From Mesorhizobium loti CJ3sym (GTDB lineage: Bacteria; Pseudomonadota; Alphaproteobacteria; Rhizobiales; Rhizobiaceae), in contig NZ_AXAL01000001.1 of the NCBI RefSeq assembly GCF_000472785.1, positions 121,070-185,069 of the forward strand: a DNA stretch of 64,000 bases, read 5' to 3'. The position numbers were made by a program, and so were the translations under genes. Shown one piece after another: positions 45,476 to 54,710 of this stretch. How positions within the stretch are numbered: the first letter of the stretch is position 1; every line of letters begins with the position of its first letter. The notes below the pieces were generated by a model. The model did no database searches and was not told the origin of the DNA. It saw nothing but the letters and a program-made list of their open reading frames with translations.

Positions 45476-46309
45476 ATGCGCTTCAAGACCATCGTTGCCA
45501 TTCTGCAGAACGAGCAGGACGCCGAGCGCGTGCTCGACTGCGCCATTCCGCTCGCCAGCCGCTTCGAGAGCCATCTGGTCGGCATCCATGCCGAGGCGCT
45601 TCCGGTGCCCTACACGTCGGCGACCGGCTTTCCCGATACCGAATTCCTGCAGGTTTCGGCCGACATGAACCGGGAGCGGGCCGACAAGCTGCAGGCTGTC
45701 TTCCTCAGGCGTATCGAGGATTCCGGCCTCTCCTTCGAGTGGCGCAGCCTGGAGAGTTTTTCCGGCGACAGCGCGCTGACCGGCATTTCAAGCGTGCGCG
45801 CCGCCGATCTGATTGTCGCCGCCCAGCGCGATACTGGCGGGGATCCGAGCGCCGATGTCGACACGCTGGTCTATGATGCCGGCCGGCCGGTGCTGGTGGT
45901 GCCGAGCGCGGGTCCGCTGGTCACCACCTTCAAACATGTGCTGCTCGCCTGGAACGGCAGCAAGGAAGCCGCGCGCGCCGCCTTCGACGCGCTGCCCTTC
46001 ATCATCGAGGCCGATAAAACCGACATACTGGTCATCGATCCGCCCGATACGCTCGACGAAAGCCCGGAGGCTGCCGGAGCTGAAATTGCGTCGGCCCTGT
46101 CACGCCACGGCGCCACCGTCAGCGTCTCGGTGCAGAAATCGGGCGGCACCTCGGTTGACGACATGATCCAGAACAGGGTCGCCGAGACCGGCGCTGATCT
46201 CCTGGTGCTTGGCGCCTACAGCCACTCATGGCTGCGCCAGCTGCTGTTCGGCGGGGTGACGCGCACGGTGCTGCGCACAACCCAGGTGGCGGCCTTCCTG
46301 TCGCGGTAA
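45476..46309 (+). CDS. Universal stress protein with two Usp domains
   Basis: 277 aa. First Usp domain residues 1-140 ([23 protein letters not shown]), second about 155-277 ([22 protein letters not shown], ending [26 protein letters not shown], the GxSxW..G ATP-binding-like C-terminal pattern). Such tandem proteins respond to starvation or redox stress. Ligand unknown. Confidence 0.88.
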   Translation: MRFKTIVAILQNEQDAERVLDCAIPLASRFESHLVGIHAEALPVPYTSATGFPDTEFLQVSADMNRERADKLQAVFLRRIEDSGLSFEWRSLESFSGDSALTGISSVRAADLIVAAQRDTGGDPSADVDTLVYDAGRPVLVVPSAGPLVTTFKHVLLAWNGSKEAARAAFDALPFIIEADKTDILVIDPPDTLDESPEAAGAEIASALSRHGATVSVSVQKSGGTSVDDMIQNRVAETGADLLVLGAYSHSWLRQLLFGGVTRTVLRTTQVAAFLSR

Positions 46310-46425
46310 GTCCACAGCCATCGCAGCCGGTCGCCCTTGCCAAGTCCAAGGGTTTCCAGTTAATTCCGCGCGCATTCCCCTGTTTTTGTGCACGCGGTCT
46401 TCGCGTGCTGCGGAGTGCGCGAAAA

Positions 46426-46926
46426 ATGTCCCTTCCCGAAAAAGCCTTCCCGGTCTCCTGGGACCAGTTCCATCGTGACGCCCGTGCGCTTTCCTGGCGG
46501 CTTTCCGGCGCCAACAAGGGACAATGGCGAGCGATCGTCTGCATCACGCGCGGCGGGCTGGTCCCGGCGGCGATCATCGCGCGCGAACTGGGCATCCGCA
46601 TCATCGAGACCGTCTGCGTTGCCTCCTACCACGACTACACCAGTCAGGGGCAGATGCAGGTGCTGAAGGAGATTACGCCGGCATTGCTGGTCGACGACGG
46701 GGTCGGCGTGCTGATCATCGATGACCTGACCGACACCGGCAAGACGGCGGCGATCGTGCGCGCGATGATGCCCAAGGCGCATTTCGCCACCGTCTACGCC
46801 AAGCCCAAAGGCCGGCCGCTGGTCGATACTTTCGTCACCGAGGTGAGCCAGGACACCTGGATTTATTTCCCTTGGGACATGGGCTTCACCTATCAGAAGC
46901 CGATCGCCGACGACCACGCCGGCTGA
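46426..46926 (+). CDS. gpt: Xanthine-guanine phosphoribosyltransferase
   Basis: 166 aa from ATG 46426; the frame is open earlier. PRPP-binding motif [33 protein letters not shown], and the C-terminal [12 protein letters not shown]. Salvages xanthine and guanine to nucleotides. Complements the adenine deaminase at 36.5 kb in purine salvage. Confidence 0.93.
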   Translation: MSLPEKAFPVSWDQFHRDARALSWRLSGANKGQWRAIVCITRGGLVPAAIIARELGIRIIETVCVASYHDYTSQGQMQVLKEITPALLVDDGVGVLIIDDLTDTGKTAAIVRAMMPKAHFATVYAKPKGRPLVDTFVTEVSQDTWIYFPWDMGFTYQKPIADDHAG

Positions 46927-47136
46927 TTCGAAACAGGCTGCTTTTCCAGACAAGTCGCCACAGATGGCAATATTTTGCTTCCGCAGAGCGGTCTCGGAGC
47001 AGGATATCCTGTAAAATAGACCTTTGGTGACGGGATTCGGCCAGCCTGATCAAAGTTTTTACTTTTATTGGTCACGATTAGCCGTAAGATTCGTGAGGCG
47101 GCAAACGATTCTGGAGGCTGGGGCTAGCTTTCTCCG

Positions 47137-47625
47137 ATGTTGACGAGGCCAACGACGCATAACCATCTGGCTGAAAGGGTCCGGCGACTCTTCGGCACCG
47201 CGCCGTGCCGTCTGCAGGTTGCCGCCCTGCCCTGGCGCGATGCCGGGAACAGCGTCGAGATCATGCTGATCACCAGCCGTGATACTGGCCGCTGGGTGTT
47301 GCCGAAGGGCTGGCCGGAAGCCAGGGAGCCACTGTGCGAGGCAGCCGCGCGCGAGGCCGGCGAGGAAGCCGGATTGCGCGGAAGCATTTCCCATCTCGAA
47401 GCCGGTCGCTACTTCTATGCCAAGGTGCTGGCATCGGGCGAAGAAGTGCCTTGCGAGGTGCTGGTATTTCCCCTGCATGTCGACAAGATCGCCGACCGCT
47501 GGAAGGAAAAGCGCTCTCGTACCCGCAAATGGGTCAGTTCCAGCGAAGCGGTGCGCATGATCAATGAACCGGACCTTTGCCAGATCATCGCCTATTTCTG
47601 CGCCGACCCGCACAGGTTCGCCTGA
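47137..47625 (+). CDS. Nudix hydrolase (DIPP-like)
   Basis: 162 aa. Nudix box GWPEAREPLCEAAAREAGEEAG after WVLPKG, the pattern of diadenosine or diphosphoinositol polyphosphate hydrolases. The end of the gene is duplicated: 47611-47628 and 47629-47646 are 18-bp copies with one mismatch, and the first contains the stop codon, so the second is untranslated. Confidence 0.85.
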   Translation: MLTRPTTHNHLAERVRRLFGTAPCRLQVAALPWRDAGNSVEIMLITSRDTGRWVLPKGWPEAREPLCEAAAREAGEEAGLRGSISHLEAGRYFYAKVLASGEEVPCEVLVFPLHVDKIADRWKEKRSRTRKWVSSSEAVRMINEPDLCQIIAYFCADPHRFA

Positions 47626-47739
47626 GAGCACAGGTTTGCCTGAGAGCGTGTATCCGCGCCAGTTTCACAACCATGTGATGTGCCGCGTGAATGGTTTGCT
47701 AAGTTTTCTTCGCTAGGAATTGGCCAATCCGGCAGTTTC

Positions 47740-48054
47740 ATGATGGCGAATCCTGTAAACCCACTTCAGCAAGATCCCGACGGCCCCAAGCGCGAACATC
47801 GTCCGCGCGTGCTCAAGGGCGGAACTGTCATTACCGGAATTCAAAACTCGGAAGTCGCCGTTATGCTGCGCAACCAGCATGCCGGCGGCGCCGAATTGAA
47901 AGTACCGCCCGAATCGCGGGTTCCCGATCATTTCCTTCTTTATGTGCCGCTCGACGGTGTCGCCTATCGCTGCGAGGTCCGCTGGCGCCGCAGCGACCGG
48001 GTCGGTGTACGGTTCACCGGCACCGAGCCGAAGCCCAAGTTGCATTACGGCTGA
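47740..48054 (+). CDS. PilZ-domain protein
   Basis: 104 aa from ATG 47740 (47743 possible; the frame opens at 47680). Single PilZ-like domain: EHRPRVLKGGTVI, then NSEVAVMLRNQHAGGAELKV and RCEVRWRRSDRVGVRF. The RxxxR motif is reduced (RPRVLK), so c-di-GMP binding is uncertain. This is the second PilZ gene of the window. Confidence 0.75.
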   Translation: MMANPVNPLQQDPDGPKREHRPRVLKGGTVITGIQNSEVAVMLRNQHAGGAELKVPPESRVPDHFLLYVPLDGVAYRCEVRWRRSDRVGVRFTGTEPKPKLHYG

Positions 48055-48280
48055 TATCAGGCGTATCGGCCTGAGAGGCTTTGCGGCCACCGGATTGCCT
48101 CTTGACCATCGGCAGCGCGCAACCCCACTGCCGCAAACGGCAATCGTAGCAGCGCGATCTATCCCCGTTATCCACATATGTGACACACAAGATGTTGGGG
48201 TCACAAAAGCTACGCAAACGAATCCTTGACGGCGCAAACCGAGTCGCCTTTTATACGCCATGCGCTCCTGTTGAGAGTGC

Positions 48281-48309
48281 GACCGGAAAGTTCTGAGCCC
48301 GGTCTTTTT
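48281..48309 (+). terminator. Weak terminator-like stem
   Basis: GACCGG/CCGGTC stem with a 12-nt loop, then TTTTT. It may end the PilZ transcript. Confidence 0.3.
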
Positions 48310-48431
48310 CCCGGATTATGTGCGTTTTTGCTCGCATTTCCGCCTGTTTACGAGGCAGGCGGAAGCGTTGGGATTGTGGGTGGTGGGGCGACGAAAGGGA
48401 GAATTGTCGGACTGGAATAAATAGTCTGTTA

Positions 48432-48476
48432 ACACTATATTTAGTGTTTGCAGGTAGGTTCGACGCTAGATAGTGT
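48432..48476 (+). promoter_or_regulatory. Tandem NrdR-box-like operators of nrdJ
   Basis: Box 1 at 48432-48447 (ACACTATATTTAGTGT) fits the NrdR consensus acaCwAtATaTwGtgt with one T/A difference. Box 2 at 48461-48476 (CGACGCTAGATAGTGT) keeps the right half. Their start-to-start distance is 29 bp, near three helical turns. NrdR is the ATP/dATP-sensing repressor of ribonucleotide reductase genes, so this placement before nrdJ fits its role. Box 1 contains CTATAT, a rhizobial -10 sequence. Confidence 0.7.
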
Positions 48477-48710
48477 GAATTTCCCTCCAGCGAGGGAATC
48501 GAAAAAATCAGATTTGAGGGACCTGCGGGTTTCGTCGGCGTGTTGGGCAGAGGCTTCGCAGGAAGCATCATCAGCAAGGGCCGGGAAAGACCGTGACATG
48601 GAGAGCCGGCCGTTTTCGAACGCCGGCAAGCGGCGGACACGCGCGTTTCGCATTTGGGGGCAGAAATCCCCTGACGAAAGCGCTATATATAGACAAAAGG
48701 GACCGGACCA

Positions 48711-51700
48711 ATGCGCATCGAGCGTCGTTTCACCAAGGCAGGGCAATCAGCTTATGCGGAGATCGAATTCCGCAAGGCACTTTCCGAGATCAAGAATCCG
48801 GATGGCTCGGTGGTGTTCCGCTTGGACAATATCGATGTGCCGGCGCAGTTCTCCCAGGTCGCAGCCGACATCCTGGCGCAGAAGTATTTCCGCAAGGCCG
48901 GCGTTCCCGCCCGACTGAAGAAGGTCGAGGAAACCGACGTCCCCTCCTTCCTGTGGCGCTCCGTTGCCGATGAGGCGGAACTTGCCAAGCTGCCGGAAGC
49001 CGAGCGCTATGGTTCCGAAATCGACGCCCGCCAGGTCTTCGACCGGCTGGCCGGCACCTGGACTTATTGGGGTTACAAGGGCGGCTACTTCAAGTCGGAG
49101 GAAGACGCGCGCACCTTCCGCGACGAGCTGGCCTATATGCTGGCCACCCAGCGCGTCGCGCCGAACTCGCCGCAATGGTTCAACACAGGGTTGCACTGGG
49201 CCTATGGCATCGACGGTCCGAGCCAGGGTCATTTCTATGTCGATCCCTTCACCGGCAAGCTGACCAAGTCGAAGTCCTCCTACGAGCATCCGCAGCCGCA
49301 TGCCTGCTTCATCCAAGGCGTGCAGGACGACCTCGTCAACGAGGGCGGCATCATGGATCTGTGGGTGCGTGAAGCGCGCCTGTTCAAATACGGCTCCGGT
49401 ACCGGCTCCAACTTCTCGCTGCTGCGCGGCGAAGGCGAAAAGCTGTCGGGTGGCGGCCGCTCGTCCGGCCTGATGAGCTTCCTGAAGATCGGTGACCGCG
49501 CCGCGGGCGCCATCAAGTCGGGCGGCACGACGCGCCGCGCCGCGAAAATGGTCATCGTCGACGCCGACCACCCCGATATCGAGGAATTCATCGACTGGAA
49601 GGTCAATGAAGAGCAGAAGGTCGCTTCGCTGGTGACCGGCTCGAAGATCGTCAAGAAGCACCTCGAGCTGATCATGAAGGCCTGCGTCAATTGCGAAGGC
49701 AATGGCGACGACTGTTTCGATCCGGCGCTGAACACCGCGCTGAAGCGCGAGATCAAGGCGGCCAAGAAGGACGCGGTGCCGGAGAACTACATCTACCGCG
49801 TCATCCAGTTCGCCAAGCAGGGCTACACCCAGATGTCGTTCAAGACCTACGACACCGATTGGGATTCGGATGCCTATCTGACCGTTTCGGGCCAGAACTC
49901 CAACAATTCGGTGTCGCTGAAGGACAATTTCCTGCGCGCCGTCGAGGACGATGCCGACTGGCACCTGACCGCCCGCAAGGACGGCAAGGTGCTGAAGACG
50001 CTGAAGGCACGCGACCTCTGGGAAAAGATCGGTTACGCCGCCTGGGCATCGGCCGATCCCGGCCTGCATTTCAACACGACGATGAATGACTGGCACACCT
50101 GCGCTTCGGCTGGTGCGATCCGGGCCTCGAACCCGTGCTCGGAATACATGTTCCTCGACGACACGGCATGCAACCTCGCCTCGATCAATCTGCTGCCCTA
50201 CCGCAACACCGATGGCACGATCGATATCGCTGCCTACGAGCATACGGTGCGGCTGTGGACCATCGTTCTCGAAATCTCGGTCATGATGGCGCAGTTCCCG
50301 TCGAAGGAGATCGCCAAGCAGTCCTACGAATACCGCACGCTCGGCCTCGGCTATGCCAATATCGGCGGCCTGCTGATGACCTCGGGGATTCCCTATGACT
50401 CCGACGAGGGCCGCGCGATTTGCGCCGCGCTCACCTCGATCATGACCGGCATGGCCTATGCCACTTCGGCCGAGATGGCCGGTGAACTCGGCGCCTTCGC
50501 CGATTACGACCGCAACGCCCAGAACATGCTGCGCGTCATGCGCAACCATCGCCGTGCCGCCTATGGCGAGAAGCAGGGCTATGAGAAGCTCGCCGTCAAC
50601 CCGGTGCCGCTGGTCGCCTCCGACCTCAAGCAGCAGGCGCTTGTCGAGCATGCGAAAGCCGCCTGGGACCGCGCCATCGAACTTGGCGAAGAGCATGGCT
50701 ACCGCAACGCGCAGGCGACCGTGATCGCGCCGACCGGCACGATCGGCCTTGTCATGGATTGCGACACCACCGGCATCGAGCCCGACTTCGCCCTGGTGAA
50801 GTTCAAGAAGCTCGCCGGCGGCGGCTACTTCAAGATCATCAATCGCGCCGTGCCGGAAGCCCTGCGCACGCTCGGCTACTCCGAAGCCCAGATCGGCGAG
50901 ATGGAGGCTTATGCGGTCGGCCACGGCAATCTCAACCAGGCCCCGGCGATCAATCCCGGCTCGCTGAAGGCAAAAGGCTTCACCGATGAGAAGATCGCGG
51001 CGCTCAATGCGGCGCTGAAGTCGGCCTTCGACATCAAGTTCGTCTTCAACCAGTGGACGCTCGGCGCCGACTGGGTGAAGGAGACGTTTGGCTTCACCGA
51101 CGAGCAGCTCAACGACTTCTCGTTCGAGATCCTGCCGGCGCTGGGCTTCTCCAGGAAGGACATCGAGGCCGCCAACATCCATGTCTGCGGTGCGATGACG
51201 CTGGAAGGCGCGCCCTTCCTCAAGGCCGAACACCTGGCGGTGTTCGACTGCGCCAGCCCGTGCGGCAAGATCGGCAAGCGCTCGCTTTCGATCAACAGCC
51301 ACATCCAGATGATGGCGGCGGCGCAGCCCTTCATCTCGGGCGCTATCTCCAAGACCATCAACATGCCGAACGATGCGACGGTGGAAGACGCCAAGGGCGC
51401 CTACATGCTGTCGTGGAAGCTGGCGCTGAAGGCCAACGCGCTCTATCGCGACGGTTCGAAGCTGTCGCAGCCGCTCAACTCCTCGCTGCTCGCCGATGGT
51501 GAGGACGATGAGGACGAAGCCCTCGAGCAGTTGATCCAGGCTCCGGCGGCAGCGCGCGCGGCGCAGATCACCGAACGGATCGTCGAGCGCATCATCGAGC
51601 GCGTGTCGCGCGAGCAGGAAAAGTTGCCCGGCCGCCGCAAGGGCTACACGCAGAAGGCCAAGATCGGTGGCAACACCATCTTCCTGCGCACCGGCGAATA

Positions 51701-52490
51701 TGATGATGGCCGCCTCGGCGAGATCTTCATCGACATGAACAAGGAGGGTGCCACGCTGCGTGGCCTTCTCAACAACTTCGCCATCGCGATCTCGCTCGGC
51801 CTGCAATATGGCGTGCCGCTCGACGAATATGTGCACGCCTTCACCTTCACCAAATTCGAGCCGGCCGGCATGGTGCAAGGCAACGATGCGATCAAGAGCG
51901 CGACGTCGATCCTCGACTACGTGTTCCGCGAGCTCGCCATCTCCTATCTCGGCCGCAACGACCTCGCCCATGTCGACCAGTCGGACTTTTCCAACACCGC
52001 GCTTGGCCGCAACATCAGCGAAGGCAAGACCGATGCCGTCTCCAAGGGCCTGACCCGTGGCGCCTCGCCGGTGAAGCTGGTGTCGCGGGCCATCGGCAAC
52101 GAGCCGAAGGGCTTTGCAGCCTCGTCGGGCGCCCCTGCCCGCTCAGTGCCGACCGCCTTCTCCGGCTCCAATGTGCTGGCGCTGAAGCCGGCCAGCGACG
52201 AAGCGGTTGCCTACAAGCGCGACTATGAGGAGCGGGCCAAGGAATTGACCGAGGACATCGCCTTCGAGGAAGCGGCGGGCTCTGCTTCCGACGCGACGGC
52301 GGGGTTGTTCACCGACGCGGCAGCGAATGAAGCGGCCGAAGCGAAGAAACTCGCCAACGACCGCCGCGCCAAGTCACTGCTGCAAGGCTACACCGGCAAT
52401 TCCTGCTCCGAGTGCCAGAATTTCACGATGGTGCGGAACGGGACTTGCGAGAAGTGCGATACGTGTGGCTCGACGAGCGGTTGCAGCTGA
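48711..52490 (+). CDS. nrdJ: Class II (adenosylcobalamin-dependent) ribonucleotide reductase
   Basis: 1259 aa, the size of the large rhizobial NrdJ. Marks: N-terminal [11 protein letters not shown], the active-site cysteine region, [20 protein letters not shown] near residue 474, [22 protein letters not shown], and a C-terminal Cys cluster ([23 protein letters not shown]). It reduces ribonucleotides to deoxyribonucleotides using B12, independent of oxygen. In many rhizobia it is the only aerobic reductase. It is preceded by NrdR-box-like sites. Confidence 0.97.
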   Translation: MRIERRFTKAGQSAYAEIEFRKALSEIKNPDGSVVFRLDNIDVPAQFSQVAADILAQKYFRKAGVPARLKKVEETDVPSFLWRSVADEAELAKLPEAERYGSEIDARQVFDRLAGTWTYWGYKGGYFKSEEDARTFRDELAYMLATQRVAPNSPQWFNTGLHWAYGIDGPSQGHFYVDPFTGKLTKSKSSYEHPQPHACFIQGVQDDLVNEGGIMDLWVREARLFKYGSGTGSNFSLLRGEGEKLSGGGRSSGLMSFLKIGDRAAGAIKSGGTTRRAAKMVIVDADHPDIEEFIDWKVNEEQKVASLVTGSKIVKKHLELIMKACVNCEGNGDDCFDPALNTALKREIKAAKKDAVPENYIYRVIQFAKQGYTQMSFKTYDTDWDSDAYLTVSGQNSNNSVSLKDNFLRAVEDDADWHLTARKDGKVLKTLKARDLWEKIGYAAWASADPGLHFNTTMNDWHTCASAGAIRASNPCSEYMFLDDTACNLASINLLPYRNTDGTIDIAAYEHTVRLWTIVLEISVMMAQFPSKEIAKQSYEYRTLGLGYANIGGLLMTSGIPYDSDEGRAICAALTSIMTGMAYATSAEMAGELGAFADYDRNAQNMLRVMRNHRRAAYGEKQGYEKLAVNPVPLVASDLKQQALVEHAKAAWDRAIELGEEHGYRNAQATVIAPTGTIGLVMDCDTTGIEPDFALVKFKKLAGGGYFKIINRAVPEALRTLGYSEAQIGEMEAYAVGHGNLNQAPAINPGSLKAKGFTDEKIAALNAALKSAFDIKFVFNQWTLGADWVKETFGFTDEQLNDFSFEILPALGFSRKDIEAANIHVCGAMTLEGAPFLKAEHLAVFDCASPCGKIGKRSLSINSHIQMMAAAQPFISGAISKTINMPNDATVEDAKGAYMLSWKLALKANALYRDGSKLSQPLNSSLLADGEDDEDEALEQLIQAPAAARAAQITERIVERIIERVSREQEKLPGRRKGYTQKAKIGGNTIFLRTGEYDDGRLGEIFIDMNKEGATLRGLLNNFAIAISLGLQYGVPLDEYVHAFTFTKFEPAGMVQGNDAIKSATSILDYVFRELAISYLGRNDLAHVDQSDFSNTALGRNISEGKTDAVSKGLTRGASPVKLVSRAIGNEPKGFAASSGAPARSVPTAFSGSNVLALKPASDEAVAYKRDYEERAKELTEDIAFEEAAGSASDATAGLFTDAAANEAAEAKKLANDRRAKSLLQGYTGNSCSECQNFTMVRNGTCEKCDTCGSTSGCS

Positions 52491-52501
52491 GAGTTCCCGA
52501 C

Positions 52502-53116
52502 ATGTCAGAGCGGGAGCAACCCAAGTTCCGGCTTATTGACGGAGGCAATCAGAAGCCTGCGAGGTGGCTGTCGCCACCTGTGACTACCTTGGGTAGGTCA
52601 CCGTTCGACAAAAATCGAATTATGGCCTACCGGGTGACCAACGGTGACGTGCAAAAGCACTTGGATGCTCGCAAGCGGCAGCCCATCCTCGATCTTTGGT
52701 GGCACGTTCATGGGATAGTGCCACCGATATCGGGCGCGGCTAAATTTGACACGACAGACTCTCGAGGAACTCGTGGACTGCGTGGAGCGCATGCTTGCTT
52801 TCGCGGCCTGATGCGCCCTGCTGGTGAGGACGACCGGGGCTTTGATTACGTGGCCTTCGTCACCAAACCTGCCATCGGATTGAAGTATGAACCTTCGATG
52901 GCATGCTTGATCAAACAGTTCGATTTGCCTGCCGACCTCGTTTTTGTGATATATGCTCGACTTGATTTTCCGGAGGGCCGGAGGCATAATCAGATTGATG
53001 GCAAGCCACCGGTAACGGAGGGTGTGATCGTGCTTTGGCAACTCGTCGAGTGCGATCCGGAAAATCCACTGCTGCCAATCGATCATAAATCGCGTTTCCG
53101 TCGGAGACTGTGGTAG
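52502..53116 (+). CDS. Unknown protein behind nrdJ (first of a lower-GC pair)
   Basis: 204 aa from ATG 52502, 11 bp after the nrdJ stop; an earlier in-frame ATG at 52412 lies inside nrdJ. Basic and aromatic-rich: PILDLWWHVHGIVPPISGAAKF, then DYVAFVTKPAIGLKYEPSM and LPADLVFVIYARLDFP; it ends DHKSRFRRRLW. No domain recognised and no signal peptide. GC and codon use are lower than in the neighbours. A second unknown gene follows by 16 bp, suggesting a two-gene unit. Confidence 0.6.
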   Translation: MSEREQPKFRLIDGGNQKPARWLSPPVTTLGRSPFDKNRIMAYRVTNGDVQKHLDARKRQPILDLWWHVHGIVPPISGAAKFDTTDSRGTRGLRGAHACFRGLMRPAGEDDRGFDYVAFVTKPAIGLKYEPSMACLIKQFDLPADLVFVIYARLDFPEGRRHNQIDGKPPVTEGVIVLWQLVECDPENPLLPIDHKSRFRRRLW

Positions 53117-53132
53117 AGCAGGACAAGTAGCT

Positions 53133-53522
53133 ATGGGCATGCTAACCGCAACGTTTGGTGAGTATACGCCGAGAGCACTGTACTACGAGGACGCGGACGC
53201 CCTTGAATACGTTAGAGTTGATGCACCGGTAGTGTATCGGCGTATCGATGAATTTCTTACTTTAATACTCGACCTCGAAACTCGCGAGCCAGTCGGCTTC
53301 AAGATCAAAGGGTTTCGAAATTTTTATTTACGAACGATTAAATCCAGCCCTCGGACTATAGAATCACCTTTTCTTCGCTTAATAACTGTTCTGGAAGATT
53401 TGATGACCGAACTTGGCGAGGGCTTTTTTTCAGAAGCTCCGCGTCGTGATGCTTATCAGACAGCTGCCGACATTGCAGCCCAAGATCAAGTTATCGTGTC
53501 TGACTTTCCCAAAGCCGCTTGA
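53133..53522 (+). CDS. Unknown protein, DUF2283-like pattern
   Basis: 129 aa. N-terminal LYYEDADALEYVRVD, VYRRIDEFLTLILDLETREPVG and FKIKGFRNF recall the compact beta pattern of DUF2283 proteins (some act as antitoxin partners); the C-terminal half is helical. The resemblance is by eye only. GC is clearly lower (many AT codons, about 45% in stretches). It is read with the gene at 52502 and convergent with the next. Confidence 0.6.
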   Translation: MGMLTATFGEYTPRALYYEDADALEYVRVDAPVVYRRIDEFLTLILDLETREPVGFKIKGFRNFYLRTIKSSPRTIESPFLRLITVLEDLMTELGEGFFSEAPRRDAYQTAADIAAQDQVIVSDFPKAA

Positions 53523-53529
53523 GCATCAG

Positions 53530-54153
53530 CTAGCGTCCCAAGATTTGCAGCGTCTGTTCGTCAAACAGCGGCTCATCCTGGCCGATGCGGACAAACAGCA
53601 CTTTCCGCCCCTCACCCGCAGGCGCCTCGAAATACTGGATGCCATCGGGCATTTCGCCCCAGTCGCCGCAGGGCGGCTCGGGAACGTCGTTGAGGTCAGC
53701 AAGCGCGGCCAGTTCTTTCGCGTAGGCAGCGTCGGGGCTGAATGTGTAGCGCTTGACGCCGGCGGGCACGGTGCCCTCAGTGTAGGGCGCCAGCACACAG
53801 CGGGCGCTGACGGCCTTGTCGGTCTTTTCCAGGAACAGGCGCTGCACGGCAGCCTCGGCGGTTTCGCCCGGCTTGATCTCGAACACCTCGATCAGCGGGT
53901 CGGCCGCGCCGCCATCGCTGTATTTGATGGCGAGCGCGTTGCCGGCGAATTCGAAGTGGATCTGGCGGAAGCCGAAGTCGCAGCGCTGCGCCCAGGCGGC
54001 AAGGCCGATCGTCTTGTCGGTCAATTTTTCCCAGACGCATTTGTCGATCGGCGGCCGCGACGGCGCCGGCTCGTCCGCGTGTGCCGTGGCCGAGACCGTC
54101 AAAGATGCGAACAGGGCGCTCACCCAGAGAATGGACTTCATAGCGCTATTCAT
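53530..54153 (-). CDS. Exported protein of unknown function
   Basis: 207 aa from ATG 54153, with AGGA upstream. Signal peptide to about THADE-like AHA-DE (residue 26). Mature part with CVWEKLTDKTIGLAAWAQRCDFGFRQIHFEF, ending PLFDEQTLQILGR; two Cys pairs. No domain recognised. Its start overlaps the stop of the next gene by 8 bp, so it is coupled to it. Confidence 0.7.
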   Translation of the reverse strand: MNSAMKSILWVSALFASLTVSATAHADEPAPSRPPIDKCVWEKLTDKTIGLAAWAQRCDFGFRQIHFEFAGNALAIKYSDGGAADPLIEVFEIKPGETAEAAVQRLFLEKTDKAVSARCVLAPYTEGTVPAGVKRYTFSPDAAYAKELAALADLNDVPEPPCGDWGEMPDGIQYFEAPAGEGRKVLFVRIGQDEPLFDEQTLQILGR

Positions 54154-54667
54154 CGCTGCATCCTGTCAAAGTGAAGGCATCCCATGCCGGGGCATCGGGA
54201 TTGGCATTGGCAAAATCGGACAATTCGGTGAGGGACACGCCGAAATCGGGCAACAGCAGGCCTTTCGGCGCTGGTGCCGTTTCGTGGGAGTCCAACTGCT
54301 CGGCGCCGCCTCCGGTCAAGGCATAGACTTGGCCTTCCCATATCCGGCAGAGCCCACTGCCATCCTGCATGCCCGCTTCGCGGTCATCGTCGGTGCAGGT
54401 GTGGCGGATGGTGCCGAGCGGGAACGAATTCTTGCCGTTGGTCCAGGTGATGTCGGCCGGCAGGCTTTTGTCGGTGTTGGGCACGCTCAGCGAAAATACC
54501 TGCGCCGTCAGCGCCGCGGGTTCGTTGTCCAGCGGCCGGAATTGGAGAACCGCGCCCGAGCGCGGCTCGCGGTAGGTGGCGTGGCTCAGCAGACATTCCT
54601 TGGCGCTCGCCGCTTGCATCGGGGCCAGCAGGCCCAGGACAACAAAGGCCAGTTTGCGAATGATCAC
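54146..54667 (-). CDS. Exported protein of unknown function
   Basis: 173 aa. Signal peptide to about ASA-KE (residue 22). Mature part: CLLSHATYREPRSGAVLQF, RHTCTDDDREAGMQDGSGLCRIW, and a C-terminal Cys near the end (TLTGCSDE); four Cys in all. No family recognised. It overlaps the gene at 53530-54153 and follows the DUF3592 gene by 43 bp. Confidence 0.7.
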   Translation of the reverse strand: MIIRKLAFVVLGLLAPMQAASAKECLLSHATYREPRSGAVLQFRPLDNEPAALTAQVFSLSVPNTDKSLPADITWTNGKNSFPLGTIRHTCTDDDREAGMQDGSGLCRIWEGQVYALTGGGAEQLDSHETAPAPKGLLLPDFGVSLTELSDFANANPDAPAWDAFTLTGCSDE

Positions 54668-54710
54668 TGGATGTCTCCGGAAAAACGTTCTCTAAGCCAA
54701 AAGCCTGTCC

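Larger units (their letters stand above)
48055..48710 (+). other. 656-bp region between PilZ gene and nrdJ
   Basis: It holds a weak terminator-like stem (48281-48309), a CCGCCTG/CAGGCGG hairpin (48340-48362), NrdR-box-like palindromes, a hairpin TTCCCTC/GAGGGAA (48481-48498), and a GGGG-N7-CCCC hairpin near nrdJ. No coding frame is convincing. It is probably a long regulated leader of nrdJ. Confidence 0.55.

Noticed and set aside
48225..48256. Promoter CTTGAC...TTATAC upstream of nrdJ
   Set aside because: Spacer is about 19-20 bp, too long for a normal sigma70 promoter, and a terminator-like stem follows at once.
48055..48710. Cobalamin riboswitch before nrdJ
   Set aside because: No GCCACTG-type B12 box or conserved core was visible; a covariance search could overturn this.
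48747..51971. 1074-codon open frame on the minus strand
   Set aside because: It is the exact antisense of nrdJ; high GC and codon bias leave long open mirrors, and its sequence has no domain pattern.
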